64,000 nt of DNA from Methylorubrum rhodesianum (GTDB taxonomy: Bacteria > Pseudomonadota > Alphaproteobacteria > Rhizobiales > Beijerinckiaceae), in NCBI RefSeq assembly GCF_014199985.1, contig NZ_JACHOS010000015.1, positions 1-64,000 on the forward strand, in the 5' to 3' direction. This document shows, in pieces, positions 54,472 to 63,159 of the stretch. Each line of letters opens with the position of its first letter. Positions within the stretch are counted from its first letter, which is position 1. The translations under genes were made by a program, and so were the position numbers. Under the pieces are notes generated by a model, which made no database searches, was not told where the DNA came from, and worked only from the letters and a program-made list of their open reading frames with translations.

Positions 54472-55770
54472 TCAGCTGCTCTTCTTCGGCGTCAGCTTGA
54501 CGATCTGCCCGTCATCCTCGGTCACGGCGTAGACGGCGCCGTCGGGGCCGACCCGCACGTCGCGGACGCGGTGCTCCAGGGGAATGCGCTCCTCGGTGAC
54601 GACCTTGTCGCCATCGAGCTTCAGCACGACGAGACCGGTGCTGACGAGGCCGCCGATGAGGAACTGGTTCTTCCAGGCCGGAAACAGGTCCTTGTCGTAG
54701 AGCGCCATGCCCGACGGGCCGATCACCGGGTCCCAGTAATAGACCGGCTGCACCGTGCCGCCGGCCTGGGTCTGGCCGTCGCCGATCTTCTCGCCGGAAT
54801 ACTCGATGCCGTAGGTGACCACGGGCCAGCCGTAGTTGAGTCCGGGGCGGGGACGATTCAGCTCGTCGCCGCCGCGCGGACCGTGCTCCACGGTCCAGAG
54901 CCGGCCCTGATTGTCCAGGGCGGCGGCCTGGACGTTGCGGTGGCCGTAGGACCAGATCTCGGGCTTGGCCTTCTCGCCGCCGGTGAAGGGGTTGTCCTTG
55001 GGCGCGTTGCCGTCGGTGTCGATGCGGAAGACCTTGCCCAGCCCGCTGGTCAGGTCCTGCGCCTGCCCGCGGGTCTGCTTGTCGGAGCGCTCGCCCACCG
55101 TGACGAACAGCTTGCCGTCCGGCGCGAAGACGAGGCGCGAGCCGAAATGCTTGTCGCCGTCATAGGTCGGCATCTGGCGGAAGATGACCTTGACGTCGTC
55201 GAGCCGCGCCTTGCCGTCGCTCTCGACCAGCTTGGCCTTCGCCACGGTCGTGCCGTTGCCCTTGTCCCGCGGCTCGCTGTAGCTGAAGTAGATCGTGCGG
55301 TCGGCTGAGAAGCTCGGGCTCAGCGCCACGTCGAGCAGGCCGCCCTGCCCCCTGGAATCGACCTTCGGCACGCCCGCCACCGGCTGCCCCACGCTGCCGT
55401 CCTTGGCCACGAGGCGGATCTTGCCGGCCTTCTCGGTCACGATCATCCGCCCGTCGGGCAGGAACTCCATGGCCCAGGGGCTCTCCAGGCCCTTCGCCAC
55501 CACCGCGGTCTCGATCTCGGTCTTCTGCGCCGGCTCCGGCGCGCGGGTCTGGTTGGGCAGGAGCGGCTTGTACTCGGTGTTCGGCGGATCCTTCTCCGCA
55601 ACGGTGGAGCCGGCGCTCGGCGCGGCCGGCGCCTGGAACGATTCGCCCTGGATGCGCGGCGCGCGGGTATCCTCGCCGCCGGTCTGTCCGGAGGGGGCTT
55701 GCGCGAAGGCGGAGGCATCGAGGCCGAGGGCCGCGACGGTGGCGAGCAGAAGGGAAAGGGTGCGCGTCAC
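54472..55770 (-). CDS. PQQ-dependent soluble aldose sugar dehydrogenase-like protein
   Basis: A 432-residue exported six-bladed beta-propeller protein of the soluble glucose/sorbosone dehydrogenase (YliI/Asd) family, which oxidise sugars or alcohols in the periplasm with PQQ. The signal peptide VTRTLSLLLATVAALGLDAS ends at FAQ, about residue 24. Typical family segments are LESPWAMEFLPDGRMIVTEK, the DSRGQGGLLDVALSP metal/PQQ region, WTVEHGPRGGDELN and LNYGWPVVTYG. The insert after the signal peptide (residues 25-80) is Pro/Ala-rich. The GTG at 55770 follows AAGGATC. Activity depends on the organism making PQQ, which methylotrophs do. Confidence 0.85.
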   Translation of the reverse strand: MTRTLSLLLATVAALGLDASAFAQAPSGQTGGEDTRAPRIQGESFQAPAAPSAGSTVAEKDPPNTEYKPLLPNQTRAPEPAQKTEIETAVVAKGLESPWAMEFLPDGRMIVTEKAGKIRLVAKDGSVGQPVAGVPKVDSRGQGGLLDVALSPSFSADRTIYFSYSEPRDKGNGTTVAKAKLVESDGKARLDDVKVIFRQMPTYDGDKHFGSRLVFAPDGKLFVTVGERSDKQTRGQAQDLTSGLGKVFRIDTDGNAPKDNPFTGGEKAKPEIWSYGHRNVQAAALDNQGRLWTVEHGPRGGDELNRPRPGLNYGWPVVTYGIEYSGEKIGDGQTQAGGTVQPVYYWDPVIGPSGMALYDKDLFPAWKNQFLIGGLVSTGLVVLKLDGDKVVTEERIPLEHRVRDVRVGPDGAVYAVTEDDGQIVKLTPKKSS

Positions 55771-56116
55771 GTCGATTGATCCTTGTACGGGTCGCCGATC
55801 CTGCCCGCCAAATGGGGCGCGGGCGGCCCGCGGCGAGGGCTGCGGCGCCGCAGGCGCCCGAAGGCGGCGGCTTTGCGCGAGCATCGGCGCGAAGATCGGC
55901 GCGGGGGAAGATCGGCGCGGGGATTGCGGGGACGAGCGAGGCCCGACCCATGTGGGTCCGGCGCGCCAGACCCGCTGCCGGGGCGCGACGCCTTGACCGG
56001 ACGGGGGGGCGTCGCCAATTCTCAGCCACCGTGAGGCGCCGAACCCACTCCCCGGTGCCGTCCATGCCGAGGCCTCCCATGGGCCCGTATGGGACCGCGT
56101 GTCGAAAGGACGTAAG
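55771..56116 (+). other. Region upstream of trxA
   Basis: A 346-base divergent gap between the aldose dehydrogenase and trxA genes. It contains a perfect 16-base tandem duplication GAAGATCGGCGCGGGG (55891-55906 and 55907-55922) and a weak promoter candidate for trxA (TTGACC at 55993-55998, then an AATTCT-like -10 after 18 bases). No gene is credible here. Confidence 0.4.
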
Positions 56117-56437
56117 ATGGCGACCGTGAAAGTGACCGATGCGAGCTTCGAGCAGGACGTTCTGCAGTCCGCCGAGCCCGTCGTAGTGGATTTCTGGGCG
56201 GAGTGGTGCGGCCCCTGTCGGCAGATCGGCCCGGCGCTGGAGGAGATCTCCGTCGATCTTCAGGGCAAGGTGAAGATCGCCAAGGTCAACGTCGATGAGA
56301 ACCCCGGCATCGCCTCGACCTACGGTATCCGCTCGATCCCGACCCTGATGATCTTCAAGGACGGCAAGCTCGCCAGCCAGAAGGTCGGCGCCGCTCCCAA
56401 GGGCGACCTCTCCCGCTGGATCCAGGCCAGCGCCTGA
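56117..56437 (+). CDS. trxA: Thioredoxin
   Basis: A 106-residue thioredoxin, the cytoplasmic dithiol protein that reduces ribonucleotide reductase, PAPS reductase and oxidised cysteines. The active site WCGPC lies in [20 protein letters not shown] (about residues 23-42), and the cis-Pro segment is [12 protein letters not shown]. The open frame begins at 56099, but the ATG at 56117 follows AAAGGA and gives the family length. Rho-independent terminator follows within 36 bases. Confidence 0.97.
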   Translation: MATVKVTDASFEQDVLQSAEPVVVDFWAEWCGPCRQIGPALEEISVDLQGKVKIAKVNVDENPGIASTYGIRSIPTLMIFKDGKLASQKVGAAPKGDLSRWIQASA

Positions 56438-56472
56438 CGCGACGCCGCCTTCCGGCCGAGCCGAACCGAGAC

Positions 56473-56498
56473 AGCCCGGCCGCGAGGCCGGGCTTTTT
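56473..56498 (+). terminator. Terminator of trxA
   Basis: AGCCCGGCC (56473-56481) pairs with GGCCGGGCT (56486-56494) around a 4-base loop, followed by a T-run to 56498, 36 bases after the trxA stop. Same stem core as the terminators at 40291 and 56554. Confidence 0.9.
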
Positions 56499-56553
56499 CA
56501 TGCGCGCGGGCGGCGCCATCCCTGAGTGCGATGCCGCGGATCCTGAAACGCAA

Positions 56554-56579
56554 GAAGCCCGGCCTTGCGGCCGGGCTTC
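56554..56579 (-). terminator. Terminator of the Omp25-like gene
   Basis: GAAGCCCGGCC (56554-56564) pairs with GGCCGGGCTTC (56569-56579) with a 4-base loop. On the minus strand the stem is followed by TTGCGTTTC, a short U-containing tail. It is about 30 bases past the stop of the porin-like gene. Confidence 0.8.
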
Positions 56580-56611
56580 CTGGTTTCGAGACCCTTTATC
56601 GGAGGTTCGGC

Positions 56612-57523
56612 TTAGTAGCTGCCGAACTTGTAGTTCAGGCCGGCGCGGATGACGGCGAAGTCGACGTCGCGGCGCGCGGTGTTGTTGAGGATGGTCGAGG
56701 GCGAGATCGGGCCGGCCGCGGTCAGCGGGGTCGCGGTCACGATCACGCCGTTGGCGTTGGCGAAGCCGTAGCGGCTGTTGTTGCCGTCGAAGTTCACGTA
56801 CAGGCCTTCGACCTTGAGCGTCACCGCCGAGGAGCGGAAGAAGTTCAGGAACGAGTCGGTCGGGAGCGCGTACTCGACGCCGCCGCCAGCCGCGTAGCCG
56901 GTCTTGAAGTCGTCGGTGTCGACGGCGCGGCCGCCACCGAAGCTGCCGTAGGCGAAGCCGCCGGTGCCGTAGAACAGGACGCGGTCGAAGGCGTACCCGA
57001 TACGGCCGCGGACGGTGCCGAAGAAGTCGAGGCCCTGGAGACCGGTTGGGTTGATCAGGGTCACGCCCGGCTGCACGAAGCCGCCCGGCGTCACGGCGCA
57101 GGCGATGCCGCCCGTGCCGCAGACGCCCGCACGACCGAAGCGGCCGCCGAGGTCAGCGTACTGAGCGTCGGCTTCGATACCGATCACGACACCCGAGCCC
57201 GGGGTGAACTGATAGTTGTAGCCGATCTGACCACCGCCGACGAAGCCGTCGCTGCGGCCGCCGTTGTCGAAGGCGAAGCCGGCGATCGCGCCGACCGGGC
57301 CGCCGACGACGCGACGATCGATCGTGACGACCTGCGTCGGCGCCAGGGAGTCCTCGACGCCGAAGCCGTAACCGGCGTTGAGACCGGCGTAGAAACCGGT
57401 CCAGGTGAACACCGGGACGGGCGTGAAGACCGGCGGCGGCGCGGCGCGGCGCGGCAGATCGGCGGCGGAGGCCGCGGCGGTCAGCGCCGTGAAGGCGGCG
57501 AGAGAAGTCAGAAGCTTTTTCAT
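56612..57523 (-). CDS. Omp25/Ropb-like outer-membrane beta-barrel protein
   Basis: A 303-residue outer-membrane protein of the small porin/Omp25 family. Signal peptide MKKLLTSLAAFTALTAAASA with cleavage after ASA, followed by DLPRRAAPPPV and the family start FTWTGFYAGLNAGYGFG. The barrel strands are visible as alternating aromatic segments (IGYNYQFTPGSGVVIGIEAD, VRGRIGYAFDRVLFYGTGGF) and the protein ends INYKFGSY-like, LNYKFGSY, with the aromatic C-terminal residue needed for barrel assembly. GGGGATC precedes the ATG at 57523. Such proteins are often highly abundant. A terminator follows. Confidence 0.87.
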   Translation of the reverse strand: MKKLLTSLAAFTALTAAASAADLPRRAAPPPVFTPVPVFTWTGFYAGLNAGYGFGVEDSLAPTQVVTIDRRVVGGPVGAIAGFAFDNGGRSDGFVGGGQIGYNYQFTPGSGVVIGIEADAQYADLGGRFGRAGVCGTGGIACAVTPGGFVQPGVTLINPTGLQGLDFFGTVRGRIGYAFDRVLFYGTGGFAYGSFGGGRAVDTDDFKTGYAAGGGVEYALPTDSFLNFFRSSAVTLKVEGLYVNFDGNNSRYGFANANGVIVTATPLTAAGPISPSTILNNTARRDVDFAVIRAGLNYKFGSY

Positions 57524-58099
57524 TTTTGATCCCCAGCAGAAACCCGATCGCCGGCAAGCTAGACCATTTCTCTGGCCCGAGATGTAGCGAGCAGGACACA
57601 CCCGCCGCGCGACAATCCGGCCGGTAGGCGGTTGCAACCCGCTCAGGACGATGCCGAAACCAGATTTCGCGCCGGGGCGGGCGGGTCGGAGGCGCCGTGA
57701 ATCAAGACGATCGCCTTCAGAACCTTGCCGAGCGGCAGCGGCCGATGGATTCCGACCAGATGATTCGAAGCGAGGATGACCCTCCGCCGGGCGGCGGCGC
57801 GAAGAGGGCACATCGTCGTCAAGGTGCGGTCAAGACGATCCCGACACACGCCGCCCCGCTCGACGGTTGTCCAGCGGGGATATTGCGTTCTCGGCCCGCG
57901 GCGGATGCGTTCGTCCGCGCCAGGTCCAGCTCTGGTCAGGGCCGGGGCCGCCCCGCCTAGGCGAAGAGCCTGCCACATCGGATCCGACGGCAGCCACTCG
58001 GGTCTCCCATCGGACGTCCTCGCCGGCATGCCGATGGGCTCCCTTGAGCGCCGCGCATACCCGCCGATTCAATATCGCCCTGTTCGAGCGGATCTCGGC
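57524..58099. other. Intergenic region between the porin and folC
   Basis: A 576-base gap. The first part must hold the porin promoter, which I could not fix. Small open frames exist (for example 57697-57960, plus strand, 87 residues, GTG start after GGAGGC), but their composition is Pro/Arg-rich and nothing resembles a known family, so I do not call them as genes. No repeat or hairpin stands out. Confidence 0.4.
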
Positions 58100-59425
58100 T
58101 CAGACCGGGATCGTGCCGTTGGCCTCGAGCACGGCGCCCGCCAAGTAGAGCGAGCCACAGATCAGGACGCGCGGCGGGCGCTCGAAGATCGTGTCCGACA
58201 GGGCCGCCACCGCCGCCTCGACGCTCGGGGCGACCTCGGCCGAGAGGCCGACGGACCGGGCGATTCCCGCCACTTCCTCGGCGGGCCGCGCGGCCACCTG
58301 GCCGGTGATCGGGACGGCAACGAGCGAGCGGGCCAGTCCGACGAAGTTCTTCAGGAAGCCTTCCGCGTCCTTGGTGCCGAGCAGTCCGACGACGAGGACC
58401 AGCGGCGCATCGCTGCGCTCGCCGAGATCGGCCATCGCCGCGGCGAGAATGCGCCCGCCATCGGCGTTGTGGCCGCCGTCGAGCCACAGCTCCGCGTCCC
58501 GCGGCATCCGCTCGGCCAGCGCGCCGCGCACGAGGCGCTGGAGCCGGCCCGGCCAATCGACGTTGCGCAGGCCCGCTTCGAGGGCCGCCGTGCCGATGTC
58601 GCCGAAGCCTGCCGCGCGCAGGGCCGCGATGGCGGTGCCGGCATTGGTGAGCTGGTGGCGCCCGGCGAGCTTCGGGCGCGGCAGGTCGAACAGGTCGGTT
58701 TCGTCCTGGTAGACGAGCCGCCCGCTCTCCTCGTGGACGGAGAAGTCCTGGTTGCCGACGCGCACCGGCACCGCGCCGACCCGCTCGGCCTGGCGGCAGA
58801 GCACCGCATCGGCTTGGGCGTAGTCCTGGGCGGCGATCACCGCCGGGCAGCCGCGCTTGAAGATGCCGGCCTTCTCCATCGCCACCGCCTCGACGGTGTC
58901 GCCGAGATACTCGGCATGGTCGCGCCCGATCGGGGTGACGACGGCGCAGGCCGGGCGGTCGATCACGTTGGTGGCGTCGACCCGTCCGCCGAGGCCGACT
59001 TCGAGGAGCAGAACGTCGGCGGGGTTCTCCGAGAACAGGAGCAGGGCCGCCGCCGTGGTGATCTCGAACACGGTGATCGGATCGCCCTTGTTGGCGGCCT
59101 CGCAGCGGGCGAAGGCGTCGGCGAGCCGGTCCTCGGAGACGTAGTGGCCGCCGCCGATGCCGCCGAGACGGATCCGCTCGTGGAAGCGCACGAGGTGGGG
59201 CGAGGTGTAGACGTGGGCGGCCATGCCGCCCGCCTCCAGGATCGCCCGCATGAAGGCGATGGTCGAGCCCTTGCCGTTGGTGCCGGCGACGTGAATCACC
59301 GGCGGCAGGCGCCGCTCGGGATGGTTGAGGGCCGCGAGCAGGCGCTCGATGCGCCCGAGCGACAGGTCGATCGTGCGCGGATGCAGGGCGAGGAAGCGCG
59401 CCATCAGCGCGTCGGAGGAGTCCAT
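58100..59425 (-). CDS. folC: Bifunctional folylpolyglutamate/dihydrofolate synthase
   Basis: A 441-residue ATP-dependent ligase that adds glutamate to dihydropteroate and to folates. It shows VIHVAGTNGKGSTIAFMRAI (ATP loop), HVYTSPHLVRFHERIRLGG, LEVGLGGRVDATNVID and ELWLDGGHNADGGR, the Mur-ligase-fold signature. AGAAGG precedes the ATG at 59425 by about 13 bases. It is 32 bases after accD and belongs to the trpA-accD-folC unit, the classic bacterial arrangement. The C-terminal residues contain the family end SLYLAGAVLEAN. Confidence 0.96.
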   Translation of the reverse strand: MDSSDALMARFLALHPRTIDLSLGRIERLLAALNHPERRLPPVIHVAGTNGKGSTIAFMRAILEAGGMAAHVYTSPHLVRFHERIRLGGIGGGHYVSEDRLADAFARCEAANKGDPITVFEITTAAALLLFSENPADVLLLEVGLGGRVDATNVIDRPACAVVTPIGRDHAEYLGDTVEAVAMEKAGIFKRGCPAVIAAQDYAQADAVLCRQAERVGAVPVRVGNQDFSVHEESGRLVYQDETDLFDLPRPKLAGRHQLTNAGTAIAALRAAGFGDIGTAALEAGLRNVDWPGRLQRLVRGALAERMPRDAELWLDGGHNADGGRILAAAMADLGERSDAPLVLVVGLLGTKDAEGFLKNFVGLARSLVAVPITGQVAARPAEEVAGIARSVGLSAEVAPSVEAAVAALSDTIFERPPRVLICGSLYLAGAVLEANGTIPV

Positions 59426-59457
59426 CTCGCGCGAAGACCTTCTGTCGCGGATTGATC

Positions 59458-60381
59458 TTAGGCCGCGTTGGGCAGGGGTTCGGGGGCGGCCGGCCCGGGA
59501 GGCGTACCGGAACCAGGCATCCGGCGCACATCCATCAGCAGGCCGCAGAGCCGGCTGATCGTCTCCTTGAGCTGATGCCGGTGCACGACCTGATCGACCA
59601 TGCCGTGCTCGCGCAGGTATTCGGCCCGCTGGAAGCCGTCCGGCAGCTTCTCCCGGATCGTCTGCTCGATGACGCGCGGGCCGGCAAAGCAGATCAGCGC
59701 GCCGGGTTCGGCCAGATGCACGTCGCCGAGCATGGCGTAGGAGGCGGTGACGCCGCCGGTGGTCGGGTTCGTCAGCACCACGATGTAGGGCAGCCGCGCG
59801 GCCCTGAGACGGCGAACGGCGACCGTCGTGCGGGGCATCTGCATCAGCGAGAGGATGCCCTCCTGCATCCGCGCCCCGCCGGAGGCGGCGAACAGCACGT
59901 AGGGGGTGCGCTTCTCCAGGGCCGTCTCGGCACCGCGGACGAAGGCCTCGCCGCCGGCCATGCCGAGCGAGCCGGCCATGAAACCGAATTCCTGGGCCGC
60001 GATCGTCATCGGCAGGCCGCCGACGCGGCCGAAGCCGATCTTGAAGGCGTCCGGCATGCCGGTCTTGGCCCGCGCCTCCTTGAGGCGGTCGGCGTAGCGC
60101 TTCTCGTCGCGGAACTTGAGCGGGTCGGCCGGAACCTCGGGCAGCGGCACGTCGATCCACGTGCCCTCGTCGAACATCATCTTCAGGCGCGCGGTCGCGC
60201 TCATCTTGAGATGGTGCTCGGAGCCGGGAATGACCCAGTGGTTCTGCTCGACCTCCTTATGGAAGACCATCTGGCCCGTGTCGGGGCACTTGATCCAGAG
60301 GTTCTCCGGCGTCTCGCGCTTGAACAGCGTCTTGATCCGAGGCCGCACGACCTCCGAGATCCAGTTCATCGGCTCGACCAT
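59458..60381 (-). CDS. accD: Acetyl-CoA carboxylase carboxyltransferase subunit beta
   Basis: A 307-residue subunit of acetyl-CoA carboxylase that makes malonyl-CoA for fatty acid synthesis. The carboxyltransferase fold is intact: [40 protein letters not shown] and the closing [20 protein letters not shown]. The N-terminal zinc-ribbon position keeps only one of four cysteines (C32 in [10 protein letters not shown]; the second pair reads VIPGSEHH), so no zinc site is formed, a feature I know from alphaproteobacterial AccD. The frame opens at 60645, but the ATG at 60381 begins [11 protein letters not shown] as in relatives. Its partner gene accA is elsewhere. Confidence 0.96.
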   Translation of the reverse strand: MVEPMNWISEVVRPRIKTLFKRETPENLWIKCPDTGQMVFHKEVEQNHWVIPGSEHHLKMSATARLKMMFDEGTWIDVPLPEVPADPLKFRDEKRYADRLKEARAKTGMPDAFKIGFGRVGGLPMTIAAQEFGFMAGSLGMAGGEAFVRGAETALEKRTPYVLFAASGGARMQEGILSLMQMPRTTVAVRRLRAARLPYIVVLTNPTTGGVTASYAMLGDVHLAEPGALICFAGPRVIEQTIREKLPDGFQRAEYLREHGMVDQVVHRHQLKETISRLCGLLMDVRRMPGSGTPPGPAAPEPLPNAA

Positions 60382-60517
60382 GGCGTCGGATTCCTGTCTG
60401 ACCGCGTTCTCTTGCCGCGCTGATATCGGATCGCCGCCGCCCCGATGCCAAGGGATCTTGCCGAAGAGACGCTGCGGGTGCGGCGTCCCGCGAGGCGGGC
60501 GGCGGATTGACGGACGC

Positions 60518-61360
60518 TCAGGCCTCGGCCGGCACCTTCGTGGTGCTGCGAACGCCCTCGGCCAACTCGCGCACCAGGGCGGCGACCGCCTCCACCGTGC
60601 CGCTGCCGGCGCGGTCGCCGGGTTCGAGGCTGCGAGCCAGCGCATCGACGAGGGCCGAGCCGACGACGACGCCGTCGGCGCCGCGGGCGATCTCGGCGGC
60701 GTGCGCGCCGGTCTTCACGCCGAAGCCGACGACGACCGGCAGGCTGGTATGGGCCGAGATCCGGCCGACGGCCTGCGAGACCTTGGCGAAATCGGGGGTC
60801 GCGGAGCCGGTCACGCCGGTGATCGACACGTAGTAGACGAAGCCCGCGGTGTTCGCGAGGACGGCCGGCAGGCGCTTGTCGTCGGTGGTCGGCGTCGCGA
60901 GCCGGATGAAGGCGAGGCCCTTCTCCCGGGCCGGCAGGCAGAGTTCATCGTCCTCCTCCGGCGGTAGGTCGACCACGATCAGGCCGTCGATGCCGGCGGC
61001 CCCCGCATCCTCCAGGAAGCGCGGCACGCCGTAGGTGTGGATCGGGTTGTAGTAACCCATCAGCACCACCGGCGTCCGGTCGTCGCCCTCGCGGAAGCGG
61101 CGCACCAGGGCCAGCGTGCCGCGCAGGTCCTGGCCGGCCTTGAGGGCGCGCAGGCCCGCCGCCTGGATCGCCGGCCCGTCGGCCATCGGATCGGTGAAGG
61201 GCAGACCGAATTCGACGATGTCGGCTCCGGCCTTCGGCAGGGCTTCGAGCACCTTGAGCGAGGTTTCCGGATCGGGATCGCCCGCCATGACGTAGGTGAC
61301 GAGGGCGGCCCGTCCTTCCGCGCGGCAGCGGGCGAAGGCGGCATCGATGCGGGCGGTCAT
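60518..61360 (-). CDS. trpA: Tryptophan synthase alpha subunit
   Basis: A 280-residue TIM-barrel subunit that splits indole-3-glycerol phosphate and passes indole to TrpB. Active-site residues are visible: the Glu in [20 protein letters not shown] (residues about 50-69) and the Asp in [26 protein letters not shown] and [11 protein letters not shown] bind the phosphate. The ATG at 61360 follows GGGAGCGAGA; the frame begins seven codons earlier. It precedes accD by 136 bases. trpB, normally directly upstream, is not in this window: the upstream gene is nudC, so trpA may lack its usual partner nearby. Confidence 0.96.
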   Translation of the reverse strand: MTARIDAAFARCRAEGRAALVTYVMAGDPDPETSLKVLEALPKAGADIVEFGLPFTDPMADGPAIQAAGLRALKAGQDLRGTLALVRRFREGDDRTPVVLMGYYNPIHTYGVPRFLEDAGAAGIDGLIVVDLPPEEDDELCLPAREKGLAFIRLATPTTDDKRLPAVLANTAGFVYYVSITGVTGSATPDFAKVSQAVGRISAHTSLPVVVGFGVKTGAHAAEIARGADGVVVGSALVDALARSLEPGDRAGSGTVEAVAALVRELAEGVRSTTKVPAEA

Positions 61361-61517
61361 GGTTCTCGCTCCCGGCGGCACGTCCGGCCTGTGAGGCCCG
61401 GGGCAGGCTGTCCCCGGAACCGGGCCGCCGTGCAGGGCTCGGCTTCCTCGGCCAATCTCCGGCCAAGTGGGGGCGCCTACACCATCCGCTCGCGTCCGTG
61501 AAGCGCGGATGCCGGGC

Positions 61518-62477
61518 TCACCTCCCCGGCTCCGCCGCAGCCCCGACGACGTTCTCGACCCAGTCGTGCAGCAGCAGGTGGGCGATGGCCGTCGGCGGCG
61601 GCACGGTCAGGCCTTCCGGATGGTGGCCCGCGATCATCTGCGTCACCTCGGAGCGCGTGAACCAGCGCGCATCCTCCAGCTCGTCCGGATCGGTCCGGAC
61701 CTCCTCCGTGAGCCCCTCCGCCACGCAGCCGATCATCAGCGAGGCCGGGAAGGGCCAGGGCTGCGAGGCGTGATAGGCGACCGCGCCGACCGCGACGCCG
61801 GTCTCCTCGCGGGTCTCGCGGCGCACCGCATCCTCCACCGTCTCGCCGGGCTCGATGAATCCGGCGAGACAGGAATACATCCCCGGCTTGAAGTGCGGGC
61901 CGCGCCCGAGCAGGCAGGCGTCGCCCCGCCGCACCAGCATGATCGCCACCGGATCGGTGCGGGGGAAGTGGTGCAGCCCGCAGGCTCCGCATTCCCGTCG
62001 GAAGCCGCCCGCAGCGATGGCGGTCGCGCCGCCGCAATTGGCACAGAAGCCATGGCGCGCGTGCCATGTCAGCAGCGACTTGGCGGTGGCGATCAGCCCC
62101 TGCTCCTCACGGGCCACGGCGCCCTCGGCGGCGAGCGCACGCAGATCGAGCGCCCGGTATCCGGGCGTCGGGAACAGGGGGGCGGCCTCCGCGGCGACCG
62201 ACCCGGCGAAGACCGGCCGCCCCTCGGTCCGGCCGAGGAAGATCTCCACGGCTCGCTCGCCCGCGCGCGCCGCCTCCTCGGGCCTGAGCAGGGCCGTCCC
62301 GGCCGCCTCCGGGTCGGCGCGCAGGATCACCGTCTCTCCCGCCATCAGCACGAGGCGGGCGTCGGGTCCGGCCTCGGCCAGGGAGGGCGTCGGGCCGAAC
62401 TCGGCGGAGTGGCGCACGAGACGGCTCGCGGCGTAGGCGAGCGCGTCCCGGCCGGTGATGGCGGGCGAGCCGGTCAT
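61518..62477 (-). CDS. nudC: NADH pyrophosphatase NudC
   Basis: A 319-residue Nudix hydrolase that cleaves NAD(H) and decaps NAD-RNA. The zinc ribbon FCANCGG-x-CGACG (about residues 144-166) precedes the Nudix box [20 protein letters not shown], and the NudC-specific [11 protein letters not shown] motif follows (about 232-242). GAAGGGC precedes the ATG at 62477. It lies 10 bases after the HIT-protein gene on the same strand, so the two form an operon, a pairing in keeping with nucleotide housekeeping. Confidence 0.94.
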   Translation of the reverse strand: MTGSPAITGRDALAYAASRLVRHSAEFGPTPSLAEAGPDARLVLMAGETVILRADPEAAGTALLRPEEAARAGERAVEIFLGRTEGRPVFAGSVAAEAAPLFPTPGYRALDLRALAAEGAVAREEQGLIATAKSLLTWHARHGFCANCGGATAIAAGGFRRECGACGLHHFPRTDPVAIMLVRRGDACLLGRGPHFKPGMYSCLAGFIEPGETVEDAVRRETREETGVAVGAVAYHASQPWPFPASLMIGCVAEGLTEEVRTDPDELEDARWFTRSEVTQMIAGHHPEGLTVPPPTAIAHLLLHDWVENVVGAAAEPGR

Positions 62478-62487
62478 GGCAGGCCCT

Positions 62488-62904
62488 TCACGCGGCCACG
62501 AACAGGGCGGCGGCCCGTTCGAGCAGGGCGGCGCGGGCGTGCGGCGGATAGGGCTTCCTCTCGCCGACGCCCCAGACCGGTCCGGGCCAGGCGGGGTCCG
62601 ACTGGAACCGCGCCACGACGTGGATGTGGAGCTGCGACACCACGTTGCCGAGACTGGCCACGTTCACCTTGTCCGGCCGGGCGAGCGCCTGCACGACCCC
62701 GACCGCGATGCGGATCTCGTCGAAGGCGAGGCTGGCATCCTCCGGCGTGAGGTCGGTGAGCTCGCGCAGGTCCGGTCGCCGCGGCACGAGGATCAGCCAC
62801 GGGAAGCGGGCATCGTCCATCAAGAGGACGGAGCAGAGGGCGAGATCGCCCACGGGGTGGGTGTCGGCGGAAAGCCGCGGGTCGAGGGCGAAGGCGTCGG
62901 TCAT
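62488..62904 (-). CDS. HIT-family nucleotide hydrolase
   Basis: A 138-residue HIT-domain protein. The catalytic histidine triad reads QLHIHVVAR (about residues 91-99, H-x-H-x pattern with Val for the third His position in strict counting), and the domain start is LLMDDARFPWLILVPRR. HIT proteins hydrolyse nucleotide phosphoramidates and related compounds. The stop lies 10 bases before nudC. The start ATG 62904 is chosen by domain fit; its ribosome site is weak. Confidence 0.8.
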   Translation of the reverse strand: MTDAFALDPRLSADTHPVGDLALCSVLLMDDARFPWLILVPRRPDLRELTDLTPEDASLAFDEIRIAVGVVQALARPDKVNVASLGNVVSQLHIHVVARFQSDPAWPGPVWGVGERKPYPPHARAALLERAAALFVAA

Positions 62905-63077
62905 GCCGGGGATCTAGCGCACCGGCCCGAAAAGTGGTGGCCGGCTTTCGCATCAACCGGCACGGGGCGGCAGTGCGGGGCGGAAGACCGGCACCGGCCC
63001 GAAACAGGGCGTTCGGCCTGCCGCCGTCACGGGCGGCCTCGACCGCTCGGAGATCTCGCACATCGGTTCAATTTCGG

Positions 63078-63085
63078 TTAACCAT
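63078..63085 (+). promoter_or_regulatory. TTAACCAT element, possible CtrA half-site
   Basis: TTAACCAT stands 75 bases before the receiver/HD-GYP gene, in the divergent gap of about 250 bases to the HIT gene. It equals the CtrA half-site octamer and the element at 5591-5598. A second TTAA at 7-base spacing is missing. Confidence 0.3.
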
Positions 63086-63159
63086 GTTCGGGCACGCATG
63101 AGGCAGCGATCGGGAGTCGGCGGGCGGGGGGCCGCGCCGGGATCGCCGTGGATGAGGCG

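Noticed and set aside
57697-57960. 87-residue open frame on the plus strand in the porin-folC gap
   Set aside because: Has a possible GTG start, but composition is Arg/Pro-biased, no homologous pattern or conserved neighbour, so I left it as non-coding.
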